Assembly (NCBI GenBank): GCA_963662525.1
Contig: OY759717.1
Span: 2,728,001-2,792,000, forward strand
Direction of reading: 5' to 3'
DNA length: 64,000 nt
Source of the DNA: CAZSDU01 sp963662525
Lineage (GTDB): Bacteria > Bacteroidota > Bacteroidia > Bacteroidales > FEN-979
A model generated the notes under the pieces. That model ran no database searches. It saw only the letters and a list, made by a program, of their open reading frames with translations, and had not been told where the DNA came from. The translations under genes were made by a program, and so were the position numbers. This document shows positions 9,391 through 18,906 of this stretch, in pieces; the first letter of the stretch is position 1, and every line of letters begins with the position of its first letter.

Positions 9391-10713
9391 ATGAAAATTT
9401 TTTTTCTTGGCATTCTGCTGATGGTATCATCAGTACCGGTGTTGTTGGCTCAGCATTGCCCGAAAAGTGGCATTACTCCTGATGAGTATGCACGGAGAAG
9501 AAGTTCTTTGGCGGGAATAATGGATACTTCTGCTGTTTTTGTTATAAAAACACCAGAACCCGCGACCGAGAATGAATACATGAATTTTCGCCAGGATCTG
9601 GATTTTTTATATTTGACGGGTGTCAAGGACCCTGGATACATCCTGATCATCGCTCCAGGGGGAATTGAACTCAAAGGAAAATTATGGAGCAGTATTTTAT
9701 TTGTTCCCCAGGGATACCTGGAGGGAAGTTCTTCATTTACCAGCCAGGAAAGTCCCTTCGCTTCATATGCCGGAGCCCGTGATACAGTCATGAACATTTC
9801 AGCCTTCAGATCAATCTTTAGTCAGGCACTGAATGGACGGAAAATTCTATATTATTCAGCTCCCGGACTTTCATTCATTCATGACTGGCTGAATGATAAG
9901 CCCTACTTTCTTGACAAGGAAATTCAAAAGGCCCTGAAACAAAAATTTCCCGTACTCAAGCTGGTCAAGGCTTCTCTGTTGGTGGCGCGGTTGCGACAAA
10001 TAAAATCCGAACCAGAGCTGGACCTGATAAGAAAGGCAATTGCCCTGACTGGAGACGGCATCCTGCGAGCCACAAAAGTCTGCAAACCGGGTGTTTGGGA
10101 GTATGAAATCCAGGCTGAGGTCGAGTATGCAATGATGAAAGGAGGGGCTGAGAGGGTTTCTTTCCGGTCGATCATTGGTACGGGCATCAATAGTCTGAGT
10201 CCGCATTATGATGATAATTACTGTCAGGCGCAAAAGGGAGAAGTAATGGTCATGGATGTAGGTGCAGAATACCATGGTTACGCTGCCGATATTACCCGTA
10301 CTATTCCTGTTTCAGGTAAGTTCACGGAGGCTCAGAAAATCATTTATGAAGCCGTGTTAAAAGTACAGAAAGAACTGATCGCGATGATCCGTCCGGGACT
10401 TTCCATGATGAAAATCGATGAAATGGCGAATGAACTTATAGCCAAAGCCGGTTATAAGAAATATCTCATTCATGGGGTAACCCATCCATTGGGATTGGAT
10501 GTACATGATGTTTCGGCAACCGGCATACTTGAACCCGGGATGGTGATAACTATTGAACCTGGAATTTATATACCGCTTAATGATTCTTTACTGGCCCCCA
10601 GTTTCCGCGGTTTCGGTATCCGTATTGAAGATGATATCCTGGTTACAGAGAACGGATGTGAAGTTCTTTCCATTGCTATTCCCAAAGAAGTGGCTGAGAT
10701 TGAAAAGAGGTGA
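9391..10713 (+). CDS. pepP: Xaa-Pro aminopeptidase (M24B)
   Basis: Dinuclear-metal peptidase that removes N-terminal residues preceding proline. The first ~20 residues (to LLAQH) form a signal peptide, so this is an exported version. The N-terminal creatinase-like domain covers about residues 25-190 and the pita-bread catalytic domain the rest. Metal ligands appear in the expected order: Asp in VMDVGAEYHG, Asp in YAADITRTIP, His in HGVTHPLGLDVHD, Glu in TIEPGIYIP and Glu in FGIRIEDDILVTENG. Its TGA abuts the stop of the convergent helicase gene with no bases between. Confidence 0.93.
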   Translation: MKIFFLGILLMVSSVPVLLAQHCPKSGITPDEYARRRSSLAGIMDTSAVFVIKTPEPATENEYMNFRQDLDFLYLTGVKDPGYILIIAPGGIELKGKLWSSILFVPQGYLEGSSSFTSQESPFASYAGARDTVMNISAFRSIFSQALNGRKILYYSAPGLSFIHDWLNDKPYFLDKEIQKALKQKFPVLKLVKASLLVARLRQIKSEPELDLIRKAIALTGDGILRATKVCKPGVWEYEIQAEVEYAMMKGGAERVSFRSIIGTGINSLSPHYDDNYCQAQKGEVMVMDVGAEYHGYAADITRTIPVSGKFTEAQKIIYEAVLKVQKELIAMIRPGLSMMKIDEMANELIAKAGYKKYLIHGVTHPLGLDVHDVSATGILEPGMVITIEPGIYIPLNDSLLAPSFRGFGIRIEDDILVTENGCEVLSIAIPKEVAEIEKR

Positions 10714-12435
10714 TCAGCCCTTTCTCTTTTTCCTCTTCTCTGGCCTGGAGGAGGAGAAATCCCTTCTTGGTTTTTTACCATCCGAAGACCGGGGAGCAAA
10801 TCCCACAGGCTTATTATCTTCTTTTACCATGACAGGCGCTCCCCTGAACCTGGCTTTTTGCAATGCCTTGATCAGCGATGCGGCAGCCTGACCATCCACT
10901 TCAAAAGTAGCTGAACTTTTATTCAGATCGATCTTGCCAATCGGGACTTTCTTCCCCGGGGTGTATTCATTGATCAGTTCAATGAGCGTATTCGGGAACA
11001 GCCCATCCATTTTTCCCTTATTGATGAAAAGTCGTGTATAACCAGCGACCGATGCAAAACCGTTTTTCTCTCCATATTTAAATGTTCCCCCGGGATGATT
11101 TTTATCCTCTGAAACATTGATATCTACGGCCGATTTATAATATTCAAGAAAACGGTTGAATTCAAGGGCAACAAATCGTTTTATCACATCTTCTTTCTCC
11201 AGCCATTCGAGTTTCCGGTAAATGGCAGGGAGGTAGCTGTCGATTTCTGTATGTTCCGTTTCCACGGTTTCCATTTTGCTGATCATGTTAAACAGCTGTT
11301 TTTCGCAAATTTCCCGGCCTCCTGGAACCTTGGCAGGAATAAATGTTTTATTGATCTTTTTTTCAATCTGACGGATCAGGTGTTTCTCTTTCAGGTTGAT
11401 GATGGCAATGGATGTTCCCATCTTGCCTGCACGACCGGTTCGGCCACTGCGGTGAGTATAGGCATCCAGGTCGTCGGGGAGATTATAATTGATAATATGC
11501 GTGAGGTCGTTAACATCAATACCCCTGGCTGCTACATCCGTCGCCACCAGCAGTTGTACATGGCGGATCCGGAATTTCTGCATCACGATATCCCTTTGTC
11601 CCTGTGAAAGTTCTCCATGAAGGGCTTCGGCATTATATCCGTCATGGATGAGCTTGTCGGCGACTTCCTGGGTTTCATGGCGGGTACGGCAAAAAACAAT
11701 CCCATAAATTGACGGATTAAAGTCGACCAGACGTTTCAGCGCCAGATATTTATCGCGGGCATGAACCGTATAATATAGATGTTTGATGTTTTCGGCTCCC
11801 GAGTTACGGTTCCCAATGGTGATTTCCACTGGGTTACGCATGAATTTTCTGGCAATAACGGCAACTTCGTTGGGCATGGTCGCCGAAAAAAGAAGGGTAT
11901 TTCTTTCGGTAGGTACTTCAGCCAGTATGTCGTTGATGCTGTCGATAAAACCCATATTCAGCATTTCATCAGCTTCATCCAGGATGACCTTCTTCACCTC
12001 ATTGAGCTTGATTGCCCTGCGCCTGATGAGGTCGAGCAACCTGCCAGGAGTGGCAATCACAATCTGAACTCCTTTTTTCAAGGCTTTAATCTGAACTTCC
12101 ATACTGCTCCCCCCGTAAACGGGAAGAATTTTCAGGTCCTCAGCATATTTGGCAAAGTCGTTAAGATCTCCGGTGATCTGAATGCATAGCTCACGCGTCG
12201 GACAAATCACCAGGGCCTGGGGATATTTGTTCCTGGCACTGATCTGCTGAATAAGCGGTAATCCGTAAGCAGCAGTCTTCCCGGTTCCGGTCTGTGCCAG
12301 TACAACGATATCAGTATTTTTTTCCAGAAGTAATGGAATAACCTTTTCCTGAACAGGCATTGGATATTCAAAGCCAAGTTCTGCCAAAGCACGAACATGA
12401 TCCGGGCGAATGCCTAATTCTTCAAATGTAATCAT
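10714..12435 (-). CDS. DEAD-box ATP-dependent RNA helicase
   Basis: Cytoplasmic RNA helicase of the DeaD/CshA type, likely in ribosome assembly or RNA turnover. The start is set at the ATG at 12433-12435 (MITFEELGI), because the 24 codons upstream do not resemble the family. This gives 573 residues. Visible motifs: Q-motif ending YPMPVQEKVIP, AQTGTGKT (Walker A), PTRELC, DEAD in ILDEADEMLNMGF, SAT in LLFSATMP, and HRSGRTGRAG. A DbpA-like RNA-binding domain (about residues 480-545, DGLFPNTLIELINEY) is followed by a very basic tail ending KKRKG. Confidence 0.93.
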   Translation of the reverse strand: MITFEELGIRPDHVRALAELGFEYPMPVQEKVIPLLLEKNTDIVVLAQTGTGKTAAYGLPLIQQISARNKYPQALVICPTRELCIQITGDLNDFAKYAEDLKILPVYGGSSMEVQIKALKKGVQIVIATPGRLLDLIRRRAIKLNEVKKVILDEADEMLNMGFIDSINDILAEVPTERNTLLFSATMPNEVAVIARKFMRNPVEITIGNRNSGAENIKHLYYTVHARDKYLALKRLVDFNPSIYGIVFCRTRHETQEVADKLIHDGYNAEALHGELSQGQRDIVMQKFRIRHVQLLVATDVAARGIDVNDLTHIINYNLPDDLDAYTHRSGRTGRAGKMGTSIAIINLKEKHLIRQIEKKINKTFIPAKVPGGREICEKQLFNMISKMETVETEHTEIDSYLPAIYRKLEWLEKEDVIKRFVALEFNRFLEYYKSAVDINVSEDKNHPGGTFKYGEKNGFASVAGYTRLFINKGKMDGLFPNTLIELINEYTPGKKVPIGKIDLNKSSATFEVDGQAAASLIKALQKARFRGAPVMVKEDNKPVGFAPRSSDGKKPRRDFSSSRPEKRKKRKG

Positions 12436-12604
12436 AGAATAAATTGTTAAGTGCTTTCGGGCTTTCCAGGACTTTGTACGTGTACGAAGGAGGGAAAATA
12501 ACAACAATAAGAAACCGGAAACACGTATGAATAATGCGGCAAAGGTACCATTTTATTTTCGATATAAAAATTCTGCTACTTTTACAGTCCCATCTTCCCG
12601 GATT

Positions 12605-13144
12605 ATGCTCGATAAAGAAGATTTTGAAATTCTTTTTAAAAGCCAGTTCAAGGTACTTTGTTTTTTTGCCATGAAGTACCTGAAGGATTATGAGAATTCC
12701 AGGGAAGTTGTCCAGGATGTTTTTCTTAAGCTCTGGGAAAAACGGGATGATATAGATACTTCGAAATCCTTAAAATCCTATTTGGGAACATCAGTACGTA
12801 ACAAATGTATCAATTACCTGAGGGATCATAAGAAGTTCAACCATGACCTCCTTCTGCTGGAAGATTTATCTTCCGACATGCTTGCTGAACCTGCGGATAA
12901 GTTGGTGGAGGCCGATATCAGAGGCAGGATCGCGGAAGCAATATCAGAATTGCCGGAGAAATGCCGTGAAATATTTCTTTTAAGCCGGAATGAGCATTTA
13001 AAATATCAGGAAATAGCTGACCAGCTGGATATTTCGGTCAAAACCGTGGAAGCCCAGATGTCAAAGGCATTACAGCATATGAGGCAAAGGCTGAAGGAGT
13101 TTCTGATGATCGCCATTTTAATCATCCCTGGAGTTATAAACTGA
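12605..13144 (+). CDS. ECF RNA polymerase sigma factor, FecI type
   Basis: Extracytoplasmic-function sigma factor of the Bacteroidota FecI-like group. The ATG at 12605 gives 179 residues of family-normal length; an in-frame ATG at 12527 would add 26 residues without homologous character. Region 2 is FKSQFKVLCFFAMKYLKD to VVQDVFLKLWEKRDDI. Region 4 is ELPEKCREIFLLSRNEH to the helix-turn-helix YQEIADQLDISVKTVEAQ. The fecR gene follows after 74 bp, then the TonB receptor it is expected to control. It is divergent from the helicase. Confidence 0.92.
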   Translation: MLDKEDFEILFKSQFKVLCFFAMKYLKDYENSREVVQDVFLKLWEKRDDIDTSKSLKSYLGTSVRNKCINYLRDHKKFNHDLLLLEDLSSDMLAEPADKLVEADIRGRIAEAISELPEKCREIFLLSRNEHLKYQEIADQLDISVKTVEAQMSKALQHMRQRLKEFLMIAILIIPGVIN

Positions 13145-13218
13145 ATATGGTTTCTCATAAAAATAAAATGATGAATCAGGGTCAAGCAATGATTTCGTGT
13201 ATAAGTTGAGTAAATGGT

Positions 13219-14220
13219 ATGGAAACTAATCTGAATTATATTGACCTCATCACCCGGTATTTTAATGGGGAAGCTTCTGCCGCTGAAATGCAGTCCCTTG
13301 CTGATTGGGTGAAAGCAGAACCGGGTAACCGTATAATATTTGATGAATACCGTCAGGCCTGGTCAGGAATCGAAGGAAATATTCTTGATGACCAAATCAA
13401 CACAGGGCTGGAATGGGAGAAATTCACAGAACAGATAAGCAGAAGATCAGATTTTTCCCGGATTTATACACTTCATCCCTTTTTTGCCCGCGGCTTGCGT
13501 TTTGCAGCAATTTTGCTGATTTTTCTGATCCCGGTTTTTTTTATTTATCAGTATTTCACTCCGGTCAAAGATCAAAAAGTGTCGGCCAGCCTGGCAATGA
13601 CAGAAACATTGCTTCCTGATGGCACCAGGGTAACCTTAAATTCCGGTTCATCCATTGAATTTCCAACTCGGTTTGAAGGTGATGCCCGTGAGGTTAAGCT
13701 TCAGGGTGAAGCTTATTTTGAAGTGCAGCACGATGCCTTAAAACCGTTTATTGTTTCCAGCGGTAATATGAGGGTCAAGGTTTTCGGCACTGCCTTTAAT
13801 GTCAATACCTATAAGCAGGCCGCATCAATGGAGGTAATACTGACCAGGGGCAGGATTTCTGTTTTTTATAAGGACAAAGTCAATGAACAGATCATGCTGA
13901 CCCCGGGAGACATGGCCATAGTGTTCAGAAACCAGGCATTGATCAGGAAGATCAGGAATGAAGATGAAAACTATATGGCCTGGAAAACAAAAAAACTTAT
14001 TTTTTCCAATAAATCCCTGGGTATTGTCGTTCAGGATTTAAACAGGGTCTATCACTCCGACATCAGGCTGATGAATACCGCCCTGACCTCCTGCCGGCTT
14101 ACTGCAACCTTTGATAATCAGACTATAGAATCAATCCTGAATGTGCTCCAATCTACCCTGGATATCAGCATCACCAGAACAGGATCAACCGTTGAAATCA
14201 ACGGACATGGATGTGAATAG
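13219..14220 (+). CDS. FecR family anti-sigma factor
   Basis: Inner-membrane anti-sigma/signal transducer of 333 residues. The cytoplasmic N-terminal domain (about 1-85) starts YIDLITRYFNGEASAAE. One membrane segment follows (about 93-115, RFAAILLIFLIPVFFIYQYF). The periplasmic FecR domain contains LLPDGTRVTLNSGSSIEFP and LQGEAYFEVQHD, and a DUF4974-type C-terminal domain ends the protein (LGIVVQDLNRVYHSDIRL onward). The family relays ligand occupancy of a TonB receptor to the ECF sigma factor. The last 14 bp overlap the start of the receptor gene, indicating translational coupling. Confidence 0.93.
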   Translation: METNLNYIDLITRYFNGEASAAEMQSLADWVKAEPGNRIIFDEYRQAWSGIEGNILDDQINTGLEWEKFTEQISRRSDFSRIYTLHPFFARGLRFAAILLIFLIPVFFIYQYFTPVKDQKVSASLAMTETLLPDGTRVTLNSGSSIEFPTRFEGDAREVKLQGEAYFEVQHDALKPFIVSSGNMRVKVFGTAFNVNTYKQAASMEVILTRGRISVFYKDKVNEQIMLTPGDMAIVFRNQALIRKIRNEDENYMAWKTKKLIFSNKSLGIVVQDLNRVYHSDIRLMNTALTSCRLTATFDNQTIESILNVLQSTLDISITRTGSTVEINGHGCE

Positions 14221-16879
14221 GCGAATCAACCGTATTTATTTTCTTGTTGTTATTCTTGTGTTTACAGGATCAGCTGCCTTTTCGCAGGATCTTGACAAAC
14301 GCATCACCCTTTCATTGCCTGATTGCCGGCTCTCCGACGGACTCAGGGCGATCAGTGATTCAGGCAAAATATTTTTTTCCTATAACCCGAAAGCCATTCC
14401 GGCTCAGCTAAAAATCAATATACAGGCAAAGAATCGCACTATCAGGGAAATCCTTGATGAAATCCTGATTCCTAACGGGATGACATACTCCCTGGTGGAA
14501 AACCAGGTTGTCATCAAACCCCGGATAGTATTCTCTCCACTGGCAGAGGGAGAAAAAAAAACCGACCTGAAGACCTCCACCCTTCATGGGTACATCCGTG
14601 ATAAAGCAACAGGAGAAGTGCTGATCGGGGCCAATGTTTTTATCAGATCAACCGGGACGGGTGCGACTACAAATGGTTATGGTTTTTATTCCCTGACCGT
14701 ACCTCCCGGGGATTACTCCCTCATTATATCCTATATCGGATATCAAACACAAGAAATTCTGGTTTCTCTGGAAGATAATTACCGCTTATCATTCGATCTT
14801 GAAGATGTCCTGGTTGAAATACCGGAAGTTGAAGTCAAAGCAGGGAATGAGGAAACCGATATTCAGAAAAACAGGCCGGGCGAAATCCGGATATCCCGGA
14901 AAATGCTTGCCCAGATGCCCGGATTCGGCGGGAATCTGGATATTATCAGGGCACTTCAGGCAATTCCCGGGATTCAAACCTATGGAGATGGTTCCTCGAA
15001 TTATTATGTAAGGGGAGGGAACAGAGATCAGAATTTATTGCTGATTGATGATGTTCCGGTATATAATCCCTCTCATCTGTTTGGTTTTTACTCTGCTTTA
15101 GCGCCTGATGCCATCAATGATGTTCAGATTTTTAAAGGAGATTTCCCGGCAAAATTCGGAGGAAGGCTTTCCTCGGTGATAGATGTAAAGGTGAAGGAAG
15201 GCAATCTGAAAAGATTTGGATTCTCAGGGAATGCTGGTCCCTATGCCTCTTATCTTTCGCTGGAAGGACCGATCGTAAAAAACAAAGCCTCCTACTTTAT
15301 TTCCGGCAGGATTTCAACCATAAACTGGCTGAATCGTATCGTGACAGGATTGAAGAACTTCGATTTTCAGTTTTACGATATCAACGTCAAACTGAACTGG
15401 AAGGCCAATGATAACAACCGCTTTTTCATGACGTTTTATACGGGTAACGATAACTTTGACCAGATCATCAATTCCTCTTTCCGTACTTATGGAATCCGAT
15501 GGAATAATATTGCAGGCGCCCTCCGGTGGAATCATGTTTTCAGCAGCCGCCTTTTCTCCAATACAACGGTTAATATCAGCCGGTATAATTATTTTTTGTT
15601 TATATCCAAAGAGCAGGATGACTACTGGAAGTCGTCGATTGCCAATCTTTCTCTGAAATCTGATTTTACCTGGTTCCTGAATCCACGAAACACCCTGAAA
15701 GCAGGTTTCGAAGTGAGCGCCCACCAGGCCAATCCCGGTAATGTTAGCCTGACAGGAACCAATGATTCGGAGACTATACCCCAGGTGGCAAAGTACCATT
15801 CCATGGAATATGATTTGTATCTGAGCAATGAGCAGATGCTGGGAAAAAAAGTTATGCTCAGGTACGGACTTCGTTTGCCGGTATGGCAGGACCTGGGTCC
15901 GACCACCCTCTATTATTTTAATGGGAATCACCAGGTGATAGATTCGGTTCAGATTGCGAATAACGCTTCCTATGCGGCATTTTTCAGCCCGGAACCCCGG
16001 CTGAGTATTATTTGGACGATCAATGAAAAATCAGCCCTGAGCGGGAATTATATGAGAAATACCCAGTTCCTGCAGGTCCTGTCGAATTCCATTGGTCCTT
16101 TTACTTCATTGGATGTTTGGGTTCCCTGCGGTCCCAATATTCCGGCTCAGAAAGCAGATCAGTTTTCCCTGGGATATTTCCGGAAAATTATCCGGGGGAA
16201 ATTCAATTTCTCTGCAGAAGCTTTTTATAAGCAGTATCATGATCATCTTGATTATAAGGATCATGCCAACCTGCTTTATAATCCACTGATAGAAGGAGAA
16301 CTCCGTTTCGGGAAAGCCTGGTCGTATGGACTTGAACTTTTACTTCGTAAAACAACTGGCAGGTTCACCGGATGGATCGGATATACTTTTTCAAGAGCAT
16401 TTATTCAAACCGATGGAGTCAATAACGATCAGGTGTATCCTGCATCTTACGACCGTCCGCATGATGTATGCGTTAATCTGTCGTTTAACGATCAGAAACA
16501 CTGGATGCTTTCGGCCAACTGGGTATTCATGAGCGGAGGAGCCATCACCACGCCCATTGGATTCTATTATTACGATGGATATTCTGTTCCGGTATACGGA
16601 GATAAAAATAATGACCGCTTACCTGTTTATCACCGGCTTGATTTATCCGCAACCTATGCATTCAATAAACCCGGAAACAAATTTCAGCATAGCCTTACTA
16701 TCACACTCTACAATGCCTATGGCCGGTTAAATCCATTTTCCGTCAACTTCAATAAAATGATCGACGACCAGGGAAATATAGTTATACCGGCGAATTTGAA
16801 TGGGGGATATGAAAGAGTTCCAACCACGATCTCCGTAGCAGGGATCATCCCCTCAATAAATTATCAATTTAAATTCTGA
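14207..16879 (+). CDS. TonB-dependent receptor with signalling (STN) domain
   Basis: Outer-membrane active transporter. The ATG at 14207, inside the end of fecR, gives 890 residues with a signal peptide ending SAAFSQ. Domain order: secretin/TonB N-terminal (STN) signalling domain (about 25-105), carboxypeptidase-regulatory-like domain (LHGYIRDKATGEVLIGANV), plug (VRGGNRDQNLLLIDDVPVYN, then AKFGGRLSSVIDVKVKEG), and a 22-strand barrel. The STN domain and the upstream FecI/FecR genes make this a ligand-sensing, self-regulated receptor. The substrate is unknown; no SusD is present, and a DUF4249 lipoprotein follows instead. Confidence 0.92.
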   Translation: MDVNRRINRIYFLVVILVFTGSAAFSQDLDKRITLSLPDCRLSDGLRAISDSGKIFFSYNPKAIPAQLKINIQAKNRTIREILDEILIPNGMTYSLVENQVVIKPRIVFSPLAEGEKKTDLKTSTLHGYIRDKATGEVLIGANVFIRSTGTGATTNGYGFYSLTVPPGDYSLIISYIGYQTQEILVSLEDNYRLSFDLEDVLVEIPEVEVKAGNEETDIQKNRPGEIRISRKMLAQMPGFGGNLDIIRALQAIPGIQTYGDGSSNYYVRGGNRDQNLLLIDDVPVYNPSHLFGFYSALAPDAINDVQIFKGDFPAKFGGRLSSVIDVKVKEGNLKRFGFSGNAGPYASYLSLEGPIVKNKASYFISGRISTINWLNRIVTGLKNFDFQFYDINVKLNWKANDNNRFFMTFYTGNDNFDQIINSSFRTYGIRWNNIAGALRWNHVFSSRLFSNTTVNISRYNYFLFISKEQDDYWKSSIANLSLKSDFTWFLNPRNTLKAGFEVSAHQANPGNVSLTGTNDSETIPQVAKYHSMEYDLYLSNEQMLGKKVMLRYGLRLPVWQDLGPTTLYYFNGNHQVIDSVQIANNASYAAFFSPEPRLSIIWTINEKSALSGNYMRNTQFLQVLSNSIGPFTSLDVWVPCGPNIPAQKADQFSLGYFRKIIRGKFNFSAEAFYKQYHDHLDYKDHANLLYNPLIEGELRFGKAWSYGLELLLRKTTGRFTGWIGYTFSRAFIQTDGVNNDQVYPASYDRPHDVCVNLSFNDQKHWMLSANWVFMSGGAITTPIGFYYYDGYSVPVYGDKNNDRLPVYHRLDLSATYAFNKPGNKFQHSLTITLYNAYGRLNPFSVNFNKMIDDQGNIVIPANLNGGYERVPTTISVAGIIPSINYQFKF

Positions 16880-17697
16880 TGAAAAAGATCCTCCGCATCT
16901 TCCTTGTATTCATCCCGCTGATAGCCTGTCAGAAGCAGATTAGCTGGGATATTCCAAAACAGGACCTCAATTTTATTATGGTTGACGGACGAATTACAGA
17001 TATCCGGGGACCTCAGTCGGTCAGGATTTTTTACCCGGTCAACCAGCTGAATGATGATCCCCTTCCCGTTACCGGAGCGAAAGTGCTGATTTCCAGTGAG
17101 GATTCCCTATGGCTACTGAAGGAAGATTCACTGGCGCCGGGCATTTACCTGACAAGCAATACTTTTATTGCAGTTACCGGAAAAACATACTCCCTGTTTA
17201 TTTCAAATAATGACCATGTTTACTCAGCGAAAGCTAGCATGATCCCGGGTTCCTCCTTTCAGGCCCTGATTTACCAGAAAAATGAAGAGGATGATTTATA
17301 CCATCTCGATTGGGTGGCCAATGCATTTAATACCGCACATCCGGCTCTTTGGGAAATTATTCTTGACTGGTCGAAAGTCTCGGGATATGAACAAACAGAT
17401 TCCTCTCTCTGTAAGGTCAGACTTCAATTCTTTACCTTACCCACCCTGGATGTCAGCGAAATCTTTGCCCCTGACATGCAGAAAATCTCTTTTCCCGCAG
17501 GCACCCTGATAACCGAAAACAGGTATTCCATTACCCCCGACTATGCTGCTTTTCTCAGGACTATGTTACTTGAAACCAACTGGCAGGGCGGATTATTCAA
17601 CACGGCGCCATCGAATGTAATCACTAATTTAAGCGCAGGCGCCAGAGGGTATTTCGCTGCCTGCGCTGTTACCACCATATATCTCACGGTAAAATAA
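16879..17697 (+). CDS. DUF4249 lipoprotein
   Basis: A 272-residue lipoprotein whose start codon overlaps the receptor stop by one base (TGATG), so translation is coupled. The lipobox is LIAC near residue 17. The following DLNFIMVDGRITDIRGPQSV and the regulatory-like beta domain (GAKVLISSEDSLWLLKED) match DUF4249. These proteins regularly accompany TonB receptors of this class in Bacteroidota and probably form the extracellular or periplasmic lid or partner of the receptor. That role is inferred from context. Confidence 0.82.
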   Translation: MKKILRIFLVFIPLIACQKQISWDIPKQDLNFIMVDGRITDIRGPQSVRIFYPVNQLNDDPLPVTGAKVLISSEDSLWLLKEDSLAPGIYLTSNTFIAVTGKTYSLFISNNDHVYSAKASMIPGSSFQALIYQKNEEDDLYHLDWVANAFNTAHPALWEIILDWSKVSGYEQTDSSLCKVRLQFFTLPTLDVSEIFAPDMQKISFPAGTLITENRYSITPDYAAFLRTMLLETNWQGGLFNTAPSNVITNLSAGARGYFAACAVTTIYLTVK

Positions 17698-17713
17698 TTT
17701 TCACTCAACATAA

Positions 17714-17740
17714 GGGTGTATAAGTATATGGGTGTATAAG
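17714..17740 (+). repeat. Two-copy short repeat
   Basis: GGGTGTATAAG occurs twice (17714-17724 and 17730-17740) with a 16-bp period in the gap between the DUF4249 gene and the next lipoprotein gene. Confidence 0.6.
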
Positions 17741-17788
17741 GTACAATGAGACATGAAAAATTATAAATTAATACGAAAAACCAAATCC

Positions 17789-18718
17789 ATGAAAACAAAA
17801 AAGCTCATCCGATCCGGTTTTCTTTTTCTTGCCATGATGGGATTAACCCTTGGCGGATGTCAGAAAGAAAAAAACAATTCCAATGCCGACTCTTCCACAC
17901 TTCAGCAGTTAGCGATGGATGAGGAGAATATTCAGAATGCCTCCGATGATGCCATGAACGATGCCAATCTGGTACTTTCAGGAAGCTACCTTAAATCGAC
18001 CCAGGGATGGCCCTGTCATGCAACGATCGATTCAGCCAATGTTGAAAATGATACCATCACTTATTATATTACATACAATGGGGCTAGCTGTAATGGCAGA
18101 ATAAACAGAACAGGTCAGGTTGAAATAAAAAAGCAGGTAGGAACCCATTGGGGGCAAGCGGGAGCGACAGTAATAGTAAGGCTTATCAATCTTACGATCA
18201 CCAGAGTTGCCAACGGGAAATCGCTGACCCTTAATGGTACGAAGACTTATCAGAATGTTTCAGGAGGGTTTATCTGGCAATTGGGAAATGGATTGGATGC
18301 CTTGGTACATAAAGTCTGGGGAAATATCCAGGCAACTTTTGACGACAACAGCACCCGCACATGGAATGTAGCCCGTCAGCGTACTTTTACGGGATCTCTT
18401 GGCAACCTGGTGTTAACCATCGATGGCTTTGGTACCGATGCTGGGTTCTCCAGCCTTGTTTGCTGGGGCGCCAATCGTCACGGTGAAAATTTCTATACCC
18501 AGATCACGCAGTCAATTGTACTCAAACAATCCTGTGAATTCGATCCTTGTTCAGGGATAAAAATTCATCAAATCCCCGCTAACAGCAAATCAGCTACCCT
18601 TACTTTCGGGTATAATGATCAAAATGAACCCATCAGCGGAGATGAATGCCCGACCCGTTACAGGGTAGATTGGGTAAGGAACAGCCATTCCGGTACCATG
18701 TATCTTCAACTGCCCTGA
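17789..18718 (+). CDS. Lipoprotein of unknown function
   Basis: The chosen ATG (17789) gives 309 residues beginning with a lipoprotein signal whose lipobox is LGGC near residue 24. An earlier in-frame ATG at 17753 would precede a second basic stretch and is less likely. The rest is rich in beta strands and Thr/Asn, with the repeated theme of short strands separated by NG turns (for example TLNGTKTYQNVSGGF). Cys pairs (GWPCH, GASCNG, SCEFDPCSG) suggest disulfides. I do not recognise the family. It is last in the FecIR-receptor run and is closed by a terminator. Confidence 0.7.
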   Translation: MKTKKLIRSGFLFLAMMGLTLGGCQKEKNNSNADSSTLQQLAMDEENIQNASDDAMNDANLVLSGSYLKSTQGWPCHATIDSANVENDTITYYITYNGASCNGRINRTGQVEIKKQVGTHWGQAGATVIVRLINLTITRVANGKSLTLNGTKTYQNVSGGFIWQLGNGLDALVHKVWGNIQATFDDNSTRTWNVARQRTFTGSLGNLVLTIDGFGTDAGFSSLVCWGANRHGENFYTQITQSIVLKQSCEFDPCSGIKIHQIPANSKSATLTFGYNDQNEPISGDECPTRYRVDWVRNSHSGTMYLQLP

Positions 18719-18735
18719 TTGTTCAGATAATTTTT

Positions 18736-18770
18736 AAAAAGGCTGTCTCAAAGTCAGAGACAGCCTTTTT
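18736..18770. terminator. Strong terminator, bidirectional in form
   Basis: Perfect 9-bp stem GGCTGTCTC (18741-18749) / GAGACAGCC (18757-18765) with a 7-nt loop, preceded by five A and followed by five T. It closes the FecIR-receptor-lipoprotein run. Confidence 0.88.
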
Positions 18771-18906
18771 CTGTTTTATCAAAGGACTGTATTCATCTTC
18801 CCATTGACAGGATTACGAAAACCCATAATAAATTGTACAGAGAATTTCATTCTTATTCCATTTTTAATTATTATTATTGTAGGGAATTCACATATATATA
18901 TTCATT

